Origin: CAMDPA01 sp050186055 | GTDB lineage: Bacteria; Pseudomonadota; Alphaproteobacteria; Rhizobiales; Hyphomicrobiaceae | Length of the DNA: 26,009 nt | Direction of reading: 5' to 3' | Assembly (NCBI GenBank): GCA_050186055.1 | Contig: JBFWYV010000031.1 | Location: 1-26,009, forward strand | In this document: piece after piece, positions 7,998 to 17,071 of the stretch | Numbering within the stretch: position 1 is the stretch's first letter | How the letters are laid out: the number at the start of each line of letters is the position of its first letter | Notes under the pieces: generated by a model | Seen by the model: only the letters and a program-made list of their open reading frames with translations | Told to the model about the DNA's origin: nothing | Databases searched by the model: none | Translations under genes and position numbers: made by a program

Positions 7998-10900
7998 TCA
8001 GGCTTCCCTGGCGCGTGCTGCGATCAGGGCTGCAAGCTCGGCGAAGCTTGCAGCCCTCGTGAAGCTGTCGAGCGGCAGCGATACGCCCGCTGCCTGCTCG
8101 ATCCGGTTGCGCAGCTCGAACGAGGAGAGGGAATCGATCCCGGCGTCCGAAAGCCTTTCAATTCCTCTCAATTCCGCAGCCGGCATCCGCAAGACGCGAG
8201 CCGCTTCTCCGTAAGCGAGATCGAGCGCAGCATTCATCAGGTCTGCACCGGAAAGCTCGTGAAGACGCCCCGGCGCTCCCACAGCCGCGCGCCCCTCATG
8301 CCCCGTCAGTTGCGCCAGCCTCGGCGCACGCGCAATTGGCGGATGCGTCGCCGCCAGCCGCGGCCAGTCCGCAGCCGCGATCATGATGTTGGGCGCATCG
8401 CAATCCAGCGCTGCCGCAAGCATCCCGAGCGCCTTCTGATTGCCGATGCCATGCCAGCCTGCAGATTGAAGATAACGCGTCATGCCATCGCTGCGCGCCA
8501 CGTAACCGGCTTCGCCCAACGCGCCCCAATCGATCGAGATGCCCGGAATGCCGCGGCTCCGCTGCCATTGCGCAAACGCGGAAAGAAAGCCGTTGGCGGC
8601 CGCATAGCTCGCTTGCGCAGGCCAGCCAACGACGCCGGCCAGCGACCCGAACGAGACGAAGAACTCGAGGTCGCATCCCGCGTCGACGACGGCATTCGTC
8701 AGGTTCACGACCCCGGCAACCTTCGGCGTCATCACGCGCGCGAGGCGCTGGTCGGTCACATCGCTGATAAGCGCATCATCGTAGGCGACAGCCGCATGAA
8801 CGAGTCCACGCAACGGTTTGCCTGAACCCGACAACACGCGAACAGCGTCAATAACCGCGTCTGCATCGGCGACATCGAGCGCAATTGTTTCGAGACGGTC
8901 ATCCCCTTCCACATGATCGGGATTGCGCGACGCCAGCACGACTCGCCCGGCGCCCATGTCCGCCAGCCACCGCCCGACGGCAAGGCCGAAGCCCCGCGTG
9001 CCGCCCGTGACGAGATAAGTGCCGTTTCCGTCGAGCCGCCCTTTCCCCGACAAAGCGCTGCGGACCGGCAGATCCGCCGCCGAAAGCCGCACCACAATCT
9101 TTCCGATATGATCGCCGTCGGAAAACGCGCGAAACGCCGATTGAATGTCGCCCGCTTCGTACACGCGCACCGGAAGCGGCTGCAGCGTGCCGTCAGCAAA
9201 GAGCTCCAGCAGTTCCGCCATCATCTCATGAATGCTGTCAGGACGATCGATCAGCATCGCCGCCAGATCGACGACGTGGAACGAACCATTCCGCCGAAGG
9301 CTTTGCAGACCGATGGCGCTGTCGGAAAGAACATCGCGTTTCCCGATCTCGATAAATCTTCCGTAGGGGGCCAGACACGCCAGCCCCTTGTCGATGAACG
9401 GCCCCTGCAGCGCGTTGAGGATCACATCGGCGCCGCGCCCATCGGTCACGCGCAGCACATCATCTGCAAACGCCAGGCTGCGCGAATCGAAGATGTCAGC
9501 AATACCGAGCGATCGCAGACAGGCGCGCTTTTCATCCGTTCCCGCTGTAGCGATCACGCGCGCGCCCGCGTGCCTCGCAACGTTCACGGCCGCCAGCCCG
9601 ACGCCTCCAGACGCGTTCTGGATAAGGACGGTTTCGCCTGCCGCGAGCCGAGCGGAACGGATCAGCGCCGCGTACGCCGTCAGATAAGCGGACGCCAGCC
9701 CGGCCACGTCCTCGTCCGCCAGATCGTCCGGAGCCGGATAAAGCGACGAAACCGGCGCCACGATGGACGAGCGCAACACACCGCGTCCCATCCCGAATAC
9801 CCGGTCGCCGACGGTCCAGCCATCGCTGTCTGGACCAACAGCCCGCACCACACCACAGAACTCCAAACCGAGCGCCTCGACCGGCGGCGTCCGCTCCGCG
9901 TGATCCGGCAGCAATCCGCTGACGGCCATCACGTCGCGGAAGTTGAGCCCGACTGCCTTGATCTCGATTTCCGCCTCGCCGTACCCCGCCTGCGGCCGCT
10001 GACACTGCTGCCAAGCCAGCGAGCCGGGCCCGGCAGCGCCAAGGCGCCGTAGCGCATATCCCTGGCCGCGCCCGAGCCGCTGCGATGATACCGAACGAGC
10101 CGGAAGCTCTGCCGCCGTCGTCTCCACGAGCCGCGGCACCTGCACATCCCGCCCACGAATGACGAACTCAGTCTCGGAAGTCTTCGATCCCAGGACATCG
10201 AAAAGTGCAACAGGATCGCTGAGCGTCGCCTCATCGATATCGACAAGACGCATGTCGATGTCCGGCAACTCGAGCGCGATCGTCCGCGCTGCGCTCCACA
10301 TGCCTGCACCCGCTAGGCCGCTTTCCTCCAGACCGCGAGCCCCAATCGTCAGAATCCAGACGGATCCAACCCGATCGGATGACTCTGCAAGCGCCTGCCC
10401 CAGCGCGATCAAAGCCGCGGCTTGCCGCTCCGCATGTTCTACGAGAGAGCAAGATATCAGCTCGGATCGTGAAGCAACCAGCACGATGCCGGCAGGCGCC
10501 CCGGACGAAGCCGTCTCGGCAATACCGGCGGCAATTGCATCGCGTTGCTGCGCCATACCTTCCAAGCCGGCCAGCGTCACCAGCCGAACATTTGCACCCT
10601 TGCCTTTCGATGCGGACGCAAGAGTGTCGGCGTCTTCACCGCTGCCTATCCAGAGCCAGATCCCATCGCCGGCCGACGATGCGGCCGACCCCGCCCGCTC
10701 CACCGGCTCCAGAACCTCGTTGTAGAACCGCGCGGCGTGCGGAGCATCCTCGACATCGGATCGCCACCGCGAGCGCGCATGCACCCCCAGCAGGCGGCAC
10801 GCGCCCATCAACGATCCGTTGTCGGATTGCGCTTCGATCGAGACATCGGCCAGCAGGCCGATATCCTGAACGAGCCGAAGCGTCGCTGTGGCGCGAGCAG

Positions 10901-13900
10901 ACCCGCCAACATCACCGAAAGCAACGACGCGGTCGATGGCAGCAGGAAGCAGCGCCGGCAGCGAGTGATCATCGGATAGGCCCGCTGCTGCCTGCACAAT
11001 CATGAGCTGCATGGCACAATCGAGCGTGCGTGGATCGAAACGCAATCTCGGCAGGTTCGATGCAGGAGGCAGGATCGAAATAACTCCGGCGGCTGATGAA
11101 ACGCCTAAAGCGATATGCTTCAACCCTCGGAACTGATCCTTCCATCCATATCCGGATTGCGCGGCACGCCGGTAGAATGCTGCCGGATCAAGCGGCTCCA
11201 CACCCGCCTCGTCGCAACAAGCACATGCATGCATCTCACGCGCCTGAGACTCCGTCGCCGCATACGCCGTCGCCTCGGCGCGAAGCTGCCAGTCGCCCGA
11301 CCCATCGCGCAATCGCGAATGAACCGTCAGCCTTCTGCGTTCGGGCATATATGCCGTCACGAGCTGGATCTCGTCGCCCGCTCCAAGATAGAGCCCTGCC
11401 GGAAAGCGCACGTCAATCAGTTCCACATCGGGAACAGCCAGGACCACGCTCGCCGCAGCGACAAGCATCTCGATGTAGACGGCAGCCGGCACCAGGCACG
11501 AACCCTCGATGCGATGTCCCGCCAGCCACCCGTGCGTCGCCAGGCTGAGTTCAGCCGTCCATGTTGGGCGCGGACCGGAATCGGGCATTCCGAGCAGCGG
11601 ATGCAGCACCGCCGACCGCAGCGCCCGCCGGGCCTCTTCCGGCTCGTGCCAGTAGGTCTCCTCCGACCACGGACGCAATGGCAACGAGACCCGGCGCGCA
11701 TCGGAACCAGCCACACCACGCCAATCGATCTCGACGCCGGCAACCCAAAGCTGGGCTGTCGCAACCGCGATCGACGTCAGATCCCCCCAGCGCCGGTCGA
11801 GGGAAGTGACAGTGACGACATCGCGAGCGTTGGCTGCCGCGATAGCAGCCGTCATCGCAGACAGCGTACGGTGCGGACCCAGTTCGACGAACACGTCGCC
11901 CCCCAGCTCCAGCGCCGTCTCGACAGCACGCTGATAATGCACCGGTTGTCTCAGGTTCTGCCACCAGTAGTCCGCATCGAACCGCGTATTGAGCTCACCC
12001 GTGACGGTCGACACGACAGGCAGCGATAGTGCGTCGGTATCGAGCGTGCCGACGTCAGCCTTGAACACATCTTCGACAGGATCGAACCAGCTCGAGTGAT
12101 AGGCGAAGTCGAGCGCCAGCCTGCGGGCAAGCACAGTCGGGTGTGTCCGCTCGAGAGCCGCGATCAACTCGTCGATCGCACCTTCCTCCCCGGTAAGCGT
12201 CACCATGTTCGGTGCATTGTAACCGCCGATCTCGATTGATCCGTCAGTGGGAAGGAGCTCCCTCATTTCATCCGCGCCGAGACCGATGGCGGCCATCGTG
12301 CCCCGCCGATCGACTGCGCCGCGGATCAGCCCGCGGTGCGTCACAAGCTTCGCAACCGACGCTTCCCTGATCCCACCGGCCAGGAAGGCGGCTGTCACCT
12401 CACCGAAACTGTGCCCGAGCACGATATCGGGCCGGACCCCATTGCGACGCCAGATGTTCGCGAGCCCGGTCTGAAATGCAAACATCACGGCAGGCGTAAT
12501 CGCGGCATCATCGATGTGGCTGTCAGCCTCGTCGGCCATCAGCTCCGCCATCACCGACCAGCCGCCGACCGGCACGAAATGTCGGTCGAAGTGCTCGATG
12601 GTCTTGCGGAAAACAGGCTCTGTCCTAATCAGCTCTCGGCCCATCTCCCACCACTGCCCGCCTTGGCCGGTCATGGTGAAGGCGATCTTGCGCTTACTCT
12701 GCGCAATGCCTGAAATGATCTGCGGCGCAGCCCTGCGATCAGTCAGCGGAAAATCCCGACCTTCCGCCATGCACTCGAGCCGCTCCCGCAATTCGTCCAT
12801 CGTTGACGCGATGATGACGGAGCGATGAGAAAAATGATCCAGCCGCTGCGACAGCGCGGCAGCAACCTCGCGGAGGCTGGCATCGGCGAGCAGCCCCCCC
12901 GGTTCAAGCGCACCCGACAACGCCGCAGCAAGCTTCTGCAGATGAGACTGAGACGGAGCGGAGAGCGGTAGGGGCAACGGCCGGACCTCACCGCGCGCCG
13001 ACGATACCCGCCCCATTCCTCCCGCTGTCGACATCTTACCGCTTGACCCACCCGCGCTGCTGAGAACCACGCAGGCGTTGGTGCCGCCGAATCCGAACGA
13101 ATTGACGAGGGCGTGAAGCGGGCGACCGTCTGCCGCCAGCGGCACGAATTTGTCCGCAACCTGAAGGTTCAGTTCATCGAACGCAATCGACGGATTGGGA
13201 CGCTCGTATCCAAGGCTTGGCGGAACCTGCCGATGATGCATCACAAGCGCCGCCTTGATCAGCCCTGCGATACCGGCTGCAGGCTCCAGATGGCCGATGT
13301 TGGTCTTGGCAGAGCCAATCAGCAACGGCCCCAATCTCTCCGGACCGCCGAACACGCTGCCGATCGCCGTCGCCTCGATGGGATCGCCGACCGGCGTTCC
13401 CGTGCCGTGCGCTTCCGCATAGTCCAGTTCGCCCGGCCCGATGTCAGCCTGGGCCGCCGCCTTCCGCAGCATCGCGATCTGCGCCTCGCGGTCCGGCTCC
13501 GTGATGGTGCCGGTCGCACCATCCTGGTTGACGGCCGTCGCCTCGATCACGGCGTAGATCCGATCTCCTGCCGACTCCGCATCTTCGAGCCGCTTCAAGA
13601 CGACGACGCCGACACCCTCGCCACGCACGAAACCATCGGCACGCGCATCGAAGGCGCGGATGCGGCCGCTCGGCGACAGCATGCGCGCCCGGCAGAACGT
13701 CAGGAACATCCGCGGATCGAGCAGGATGTTCACGCCGCCCGCCAGCACCGCGCCGCATGTACCGTCAGCGAGATAGCGGCAGGCGATATCGACAGCCACC
13801 AGCGACGACGAGCACGCCGTATCGACCCCCATGCTGGGGCCGCCAAGGTCGAGCCGGTTTGAAATCCGATTGGCGACGATCGACAGCGCCGTGCCTGTCC

Positions 13901-14330
13901 CCGCCTGAATATCACCTGGCCCACGCCGATAGCGTTGCATCAGGCTGTAATCGGCGTTCGACAACCCCACGACAACGCCGGCGCTGGCCGCCCTCAGCGC
14001 GCTGACGGGCATCATCGCATCCTGGGCGGCCTCGACCGCCACCTGCAGCAGAATGCGCTGCTGGGGGTCCATCGCCTCCACCTCGCGTGGACTGAGCCCG
14101 AAGAAGCCCGGATCGAAACGCCTGATCTCTTCCAGGAACCCACCCCATTTGCAGTACGAGCGATCGGGGCGCTCCCCGCTGGGATCGTAGAACCCGTCCA
14201 GGCTCCACCGATCCGGGGGAATTTCGCCGATCGCGCACCGGGCGCTGCTCAGCAGCGACCAATAGCCGGCCGGGTCCCTGACACCGCCAGGAAACCGGCA
14301 ACCAATGCCGACGATGGCAATGCGGGACAA
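7998..14330 (-). CDS. Single-module reducing type I polyketide synthase (KS-AT-DH-ER-KR-ACP)
   Basis: This multidomain enzyme of about 2110 residues would extend and fully reduce a thioester-bound acyl chain. Domains in order are: ketosynthase (about 1-425; Cys173 in DTACSSS, His309 in HGTGT, His347 in KTNIGH); acyltransferase (about 548-840; Ser640 in GHSFGE, FAYHS at 741-745); dehydratase (about 905-1190; HxxxGxxxxP at His938, partner Asp in LDCAMQ near 1103); a structural pseudo-KR stretch; enoylreductase (about 1420-1750; NADPH loop near NASGGVGLAAV at 1571); ketoreductase (about 1768-1990; TGGTRGFG, Lys1869, Ser1895, Tyr1908); and ACP (about 2030-2105; phosphopantetheine Ser2066 in GIDSLSS). 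No thioesterase or methyltransferase domain is seen. The start is TTG at 14330 with GAGAGG 5 nt upstream, beginning with the KS motif SRIAIVGIGCRFPG. All catalytic residues are present. The product is unknown, and no phosphopantetheinyl transferase gene is in view. Confidence 0.95.
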   Translation of the reverse strand: MSRIAIVGIGCRFPGGVRDPAGYWSLLSSARCAIGEIPPDRWSLDGFYDPSGERPDRSYCKWGGFLEEIRRFDPGFFGLSPREVEAMDPQQRILLQVAVEAAQDAMMPVSALRAASAGVVVGLSNADYSLMQRYRRGPGDIQAGTGTALSIVANRISNRLDLGGPSMGVDTACSSSLVAVDIACRYLADGTCGAVLAGGVNILLDPRMFLTFCRARMLSPSGRIRAFDARADGFVRGEGVGVVVLKRLEDAESAGDRIYAVIEATAVNQDGATGTITEPDREAQIAMLRKAAAQADIGPGELDYAEAHGTGTPVGDPIEATAIGSVFGGPERLGPLLIGSAKTNIGHLEPAAGIAGLIKAALVMHHRQVPPSLGYERPNPSIAFDELNLQVADKFVPLAADGRPLHALVNSFGFGGTNACVVLSSAGGSSGKMSTAGGMGRVSSARGEVRPLPLPLSAPSQSHLQKLAAALSGALEPGGLLADASLREVAAALSQRLDHFSHRSVIIASTMDELRERLECMAEGRDFPLTDRRAAPQIISGIAQSKRKIAFTMTGQGGQWWEMGRELIRTEPVFRKTIEHFDRHFVPVGGWSVMAELMADEADSHIDDAAITPAVMFAFQTGLANIWRRNGVRPDIVLGHSFGEVTAAFLAGGIREASVAKLVTHRGLIRGAVDRRGTMAAIGLGADEMRELLPTDGSIEIGGYNAPNMVTLTGEEGAIDELIAALERTHPTVLARRLALDFAYHSSWFDPVEDVFKADVGTLDTDALSLPVVSTVTGELNTRFDADYWWQNLRQPVHYQRAVETALELGGDVFVELGPHRTLSAMTAAIAAANARDVVTVTSLDRRWGDLTSIAVATAQLWVAGVEIDWRGVAGSDARRVSLPLRPWSEETYWHEPEEARRALRSAVLHPLLGMPDSGPRPTWTAELSLATHGWLAGHRIEGSCLVPAAVYIEMLVAAASVVLAVPDVELIDVRFPAGLYLGAGDEIQLVTAYMPERRRLTVHSRLRDGSGDWQLRAEATAYAATESQAREMHACACCDEAGVEPLDPAAFYRRAAQSGYGWKDQFRGLKHIALGVSSAAGVISILPPASNLPRLRFDPRTLDCAMQLMIVQAAAGLSDDHSLPALLPAAIDRVVAFGDVGGSARATATLRLVQDIGLLADVSIEAQSDNGSLMGACRLLGVHARSRWRSDVEDAPHAARFYNEVLEPVERAGSAASSAGDGIWLWIGSGEDADTLASASKGKGANVRLVTLAGLEGMAQQRDAIAAGIAETASSGAPAGIVLVASRSELISCSLVEHAERQAAALIALGQALAESSDRVGSVWILTIGARGLEESGLAGAGMWSAARTIALELPDIDMRLVDIDEATLSDPVALFDVLGSKTSETEFVIRGRDVQVPRLVETTAAELPARSVSSQRLGRGQGYALRRLGAAGPGSLAWQQCQRPQAGYGEAEIEIKAVGLNFRDVMAVSGLLPDHAERTPPVEALGLEFCGVVRAVGPDSDGWTVGDRVFGMGRGVLRSSIVAPVSSLYPAPDDLADEDVAGLASAYLTAYAALIRSARLAAGETVLIQNASGGVGLAAVNVARHAGARVIATAGTDEKRACLRSLGIADIFDSRSLAFADDVLRVTDGRGADVILNALQGPFIDKGLACLAPYGRFIEIGKRDVLSDSAIGLQSLRRNGSFHVVDLAAMLIDRPDSIHEMMAELLELFADGTLQPLPVRVYEAGDIQSAFRAFSDGDHIGKIVVRLSAADLPVRSALSGKGRLDGNGTYLVTGGTRGFGLAVGRWLADMGAGRVVLASRNPDHVEGDDRLETIALDVADADAVIDAVRVLSGSGKPLRGLVHAAVAYDDALISDVTDQRLARVMTPKVAGVVNLTNAVVDAGCDLEFFVSFGSLAGVVGWPAQASYAAANGFLSAFAQWQRSRGIPGISIDWGALGEAGYVARSDGMTRYLQSAGWHGIGNQKALGMLAAALDCDAPNIMIAAADWPRLAATHPPIARAPRLAQLTGHEGRAAVGAPGRLHELSGADLMNAALDLAYGEAARVLRMPAAELRGIERLSDAGIDSLSSFELRNRIEQAAGVSLPLDSFTRAASFAELAALIAARAREA

Positions 14331-14337
14331 ACGGGCC

Positions 14338-14352
14338 TCTCAAGGTTTGAGA
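14338..14352 (-). promoter_or_regulatory. Hairpin overlapping the ribosome-binding site of the polyketide synthase gene
   Basis: TCTCAA, 3-nt spacer, TTGAGA is a perfect inverted repeat. On the - strand its 3' arm shares bases with the GAGAGG ribosome site that precedes the TTG start at 14330, so the folded mRNA could mask that site. Stem stability is modest (6 bp, AT-containing). Confidence 0.35.
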
Positions 14353-14373
14353 CTGCGTGGGACGGGCGGCGAT

Positions 14374-14402
14374 TGCCAATCGTGTAAATATCCGAATATA
14401 TG
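14374..14402 (+). promoter_or_regulatory. Candidate promoter of the lipoate-assembly operon
   Basis: TTGCCA (14374-14379), 17 bp, TATATG (14397-14402) point towards the first radical-SAM gene. The -35 sits in a small palindrome (CGATT-gcc-AATCG, 14370-14382). The -10 overlaps a 10-bp motif also found upstream of dsrE. The strong AT enrichment compared with neighbouring DNA supports a control region. Confidence 0.5.
14393..14402 (+). promoter_or_regulatory. Putative operator half: CGAATATATG
   Basis: This 10-mer differs by one base from CGAATATTTG at 19574-19583 upstream of dsrE. Here it overlaps the candidate -10 of the lip operon. Known sHdr loci are controlled by ArsR-type repressors (sHdrR, SoxR), but assigning this motif to such a regulator is inference. 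Confidence 0.35.
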
Positions 14403-14534
14403 AATGCAAGGTGCGACCCGCCCAGCTAGACAGTCAGCGGCAGCTTGGGTCACAGTACCGCTGCATGATCCAGGCGGCGACCTTTGCGGAAACGCCGTTC
14501 AGTCGAAGGTAAAGAGGGACGCGGACACAAGGGC

Positions 14535-15572
14535 ATGACATGGCTCCAGCAAATCCAGGCGATCGAAGCCCTGGAAGACGGCGAATTCGACGCCGGTCTC
14601 GTCGCCGAGCTGGAGCAGGCCGATAGCTCCCACCTGCGCCCGATCCGGTTTTCAACCCCGACCTTCAAGGAATACGCGACCGGCGAGCTCCAAGGGTGCG
14701 GCAAGAACTCGTTCCCGGCCTTTTCCGTCACCGCCGGCGCTTGCGCCCTGGACTGCGACCACTGCCAGGCCAAGATCCTGGAGCCGATGATTCCCGCCAC
14801 CACGCCCGAAACGCTCGACCGCAAGGTCAGAGACCTGGTCCTGCTGCAGGACCTCCAGGGCTTCCTGCTGTCCGGCGGCTCCAACCGGCGCAACGAGATC
14901 AAGTATGAGAAGTTTCTGCCGGTCGTGGAACGGCTGAAACGCGACTTCCCGCATCTCAAGGTCGCGATCCATTCGGCCTTGCTCGACGAGCCACGCGCCA
15001 GGGCAATGGAAAGCGCCGGCGTCGACACCGCCATGATGGACGTCATCGGGTCGCAGGAGACCATCCGCGAGGTCTACCACCTCGACCGCACCGTCGACGA
15101 ATTCGAAGCGACGCTCGCGGCCCTTTGCAGCAGCCGCATGGAGGTAGTCCCCCACATCGTCATCGGTCTCCACTACGGCCGGATCCTGGGTGAAGCCAAT
15201 GCGCTCGACATCTGCGCACGCCACGACATTCATTCACTGGTGCTGGTCGTCGTCATGCCGTTCTACGCAAAGCCCGGTACCTACGCGACGCCGTCCACCG
15301 GCGACATCGGCCGCATTTTCTTCGAAGCAAGGAACAGATTGGCCCACAAGCAGGTCTTGCTGGGTTGCGCACGCCCCGCCGGCATGCACAAGCGCGTGAC
15401 GGATGCCTACGCGGTCATGGCTGGGCTGGATGGCATCGCGTTTCCGGCCGACGGCGCCGTTGCACTGTGCGAAGCGATCGGGCGTCCCTTTGAGCAGCAG
15501 CATGCGTGCTGCTCGATCAAGATCGGCGGCAACCTCAAGGCGCGGCCCATGGTTGCGGCTTGTGCGGGCTAG
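14535..15572 (+). CDS. Radical SAM protein, LipS1/LipS2-type lipoyl synthase component (biotin-synthase-related, COG1856-like)
   Basis: This radical S-adenosylmethionine enzyme is predicted to help insert sulfur into the octanoyl chain of a lipoyl carrier protein. The SAM-cluster motif is CALDCDHC (Cys70, Cys74, Cys77; 345-residue version). It is followed by a SAM-binding glycine patch, LLSGGSNRR. The segment before the cluster (FSTPTFKEYATGELQGCG) resembles uncharacterised biotin-synthase homologues of COG1856, the group from which archaeal LipS proteins were identified. Further cysteines (Cys55, LLGCARPAG, HACC near the C-terminus) could hold an auxiliary cluster. An upstream in-frame TTG at 14484 would add 17 basic residues; the ATG at 14535 is preceded by AAGGG and starts with MTWLQQI, so it is preferred. 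The next radical-SAM gene begins 9 bp after the stop. Which of the pair is LipS1 and which LipS2 I cannot settle without alignment. Confidence 0.8.
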   Translation: MTWLQQIQAIEALEDGEFDAGLVAELEQADSSHLRPIRFSTPTFKEYATGELQGCGKNSFPAFSVTAGACALDCDHCQAKILEPMIPATTPETLDRKVRDLVLLQDLQGFLLSGGSNRRNEIKYEKFLPVVERLKRDFPHLKVAIHSALLDEPRARAMESAGVDTAMMDVIGSQETIREVYHLDRTVDEFEATLAALCSSRMEVVPHIVIGLHYGRILGEANALDICARHDIHSLVLVVVMPFYAKPGTYATPSTGDIGRIFFEARNRLAHKQVLLGCARPAGMHKRVTDAYAVMAGLDGIAFPADGAVALCEAIGRPFEQQHACCSIKIGGNLKARPMVAACAG

Positions 15573-15581
15573 GAATGTGAA

Positions 15582-16880
15582 ATGAGCTGTTTGAAACGCG
15601 AAATCGCGCTGCCGTCCGCCATGGGAGCGGCCGGCATCGACTTCAACGCCTTTGACGCGATGGAGCCCCGGAAACCGGCTTCGACGCCGCGCGAGGCGCG
15701 CAACGGCGGACGGGTCAAGCTCGCCAATGTGCCCCCGGAAGGCGTCTATCTGCCCAACAACAACCGGCTGGCGCCGCACATGCGCTCGCCCGAGTATGTG
15801 CAGATGTCGACAGCGGCCGCGATCACGCTCGGCATCATGCCCGGCAGGATGTTCGGCTGTTCGTGCACGCGCTGCCTCAACCTGCTTCTGACCTACCCCG
15901 AAGGCTGCCGCGCCAACTGCGCCTATTGCGGGCTCGCCCGTCATCGTGAGGCCGACCGCGACTACGCCGACCGCAATTTCATCCGTGTCGACTGGCCGGC
16001 CGTGCCGATGGCCCAGATCGTGGAAAAAGTGGCGCGCGACGGTGAGGCCACCCCGTTTCACCGCATGTGCATCTCCATGATCACGCATCCGAATTCGGAC
16101 GCCGATACTGTAACCGTGCTGAAGTCGTGGACCGACCGCGTCGATCCTTCGACGGTCCCCGTTTCCATCCTGTCGAACCCGACCACGATGACGCGCGCGG
16201 ACGTCAAGCGCCTGAAAGGCCTCGGCGCCGACATCTTCACTGTCGCGCTCGATGCCGCCACGCCGGAAATCTTCGATCGCACCCGCGGCAAAGGCGTTCA
16301 GTCACCGCATTCGTGGGCCAAATATTGGGAGATTCTGGAGGACGCACGCGACATCTTCGGCCCCGAGAAGTTCGGTGCACATATCATTGTCGGGATGGGC
16401 GAGACGGAAGCCGATGTCCTCAAGCTGGTCCAGCGTCTCGTCGACATGGGCGGCCACAGCCACATGTTCTGCTTCTTCCCGGAGAAGGGCTCGCTGATGG
16501 ATCACCTGCCGGCGACGCCGCGTGACCAGTGGCGGCGCGTGCAGCTCGCCCGCTATCTGATCGACTACCGCGGTGTCCGGGTTGATCAGATGCGGTTCGA
16601 CGAATTGGGGCGCGTATCCGACTTCGGCATCCCGCAATCCGAGCTCGACACCATCATAGACCAGGGCCTCGCGTTTCGCACCTCCGGCTGCCCGGGCAAG
16701 GTACGCGAGGACCTCTCCGCCTGCGACCGTCCCTACGGCGACTCGCCGCCGTCGAACATCGCCAGCTATCCGTTCCAGCCCGGCCCCGCCCACCTGCGCA
16801 AGATACGCCACCAGCTCGGCATGGAGAAGCCGGACGAGGCGTACGAGGAAGGCGAGGAGCTCGAAAACCCGGTGCAATGA
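15582..16880 (+). CDS. Radical SAM protein, second LipS1/LipS2-type lipoyl synthase component
   Basis: This 432-residue radical SAM enzyme carries CRANCAYC (Cys109, Cys113, Cys116) as its SAM-binding cluster motif. A cysteine group just before it (CSCTRC: Cys93, Cys95, Cys98) and a C-terminal pair (Cys370 in SGCPG, Cys381 in SACDRP) are good candidates for an auxiliary iron-sulfur cluster, which would serve as the sacrificed sulfur source as in LipA. LipA itself has a different cysteine spacing and is much shorter, so this is not a LipA orthologue. Placed between its radical-SAM partner and the lipoate ligase, it fits the two-enzyme LipS1/LipS2 sulfur insertion that acts with sLpl in sHdr-containing bacteria. 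The ATG at 15582 has AGGAAT upstream. The C-terminus ends in an acidic tail (EEGEELE). Confidence 0.82.
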   Translation: MSCLKREIALPSAMGAAGIDFNAFDAMEPRKPASTPREARNGGRVKLANVPPEGVYLPNNNRLAPHMRSPEYVQMSTAAAITLGIMPGRMFGCSCTRCLNLLLTYPEGCRANCAYCGLARHREADRDYADRNFIRVDWPAVPMAQIVEKVARDGEATPFHRMCISMITHPNSDADTVTVLKSWTDRVDPSTVPVSILSNPTTMTRADVKRLKGLGADIFTVALDAATPEIFDRTRGKGVQSPHSWAKYWEILEDARDIFGPEKFGAHIIVGMGETEADVLKLVQRLVDMGGHSHMFCFFPEKGSLMDHLPATPRDQWRRVQLARYLIDYRGVRVDQMRFDELGRVSDFGIPQSELDTIIDQGLAFRTSGCPGKVREDLSACDRPYGDSPPSNIASYPFQPGPAHLRKIRHQLGMEKPDEAYEEGEELENPVQ

Positions 16881-16905
16881 ACCGGTTGCATGGAGCGGAA
16901 TTCTA

Positions 16906-16981
16906 CTGGTGTGATGATCGAGAAATTCACCATATCAAGCAGCGAGGTCGTGAGCGAATTTCTCGATCTGAATCACACCAG
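16906..16981. repeat. 76-bp palindromic element, first of two
   Basis: The left arm begins CTGGTGTGAT then GATCGAGAAATTC (from 16906). The right arm (to 16981) is its reverse complement, with a 3-nt and a 2-nt bulge, giving about 23 paired positions around a 19-nt centre. This suggests a non-autonomous mobile repeat or a chromosomal palindrome family. No clear target duplication is visible. Confidence 0.6.
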
Positions 16982-16995
16982 CAAGTCTATGATTC

Positions 16996-17071
16996 TAGTG
17001 TCCCTTTTGATTCTGAAGTTCACTTGGGACGCAAACCTCATGGTGTGGCGAACTTCAGAATCGGGACACTA
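16996..17071. mobile_element. MITE-like element flanked by TA, second palindrome
   Basis: The terminal inverted repeats read CTAGTGTCCC at the left and GGGACACTAG at the right, and continue as GATTCTGAAGTTC against GAACTTCAGAATC after a 4-nt TTTT insertion in the left arm. TA dinucleotides bound both ends (16996-16997 and 17070-17071), as expected for the TA target duplication of IS630/Tc1/mariner-type transposons. There is no transposase; the core is about 27 bp. Confidence 0.55.

Noticed and set aside
15582..16880. Annotation as biotin synthase (BioB) or classical lipoyl synthase (LipA).
   Set aside because: Cysteine spacing outside the SAM motif and the length differ from both, there are no biotin genes nearby, and its context is slpl and sHdr.
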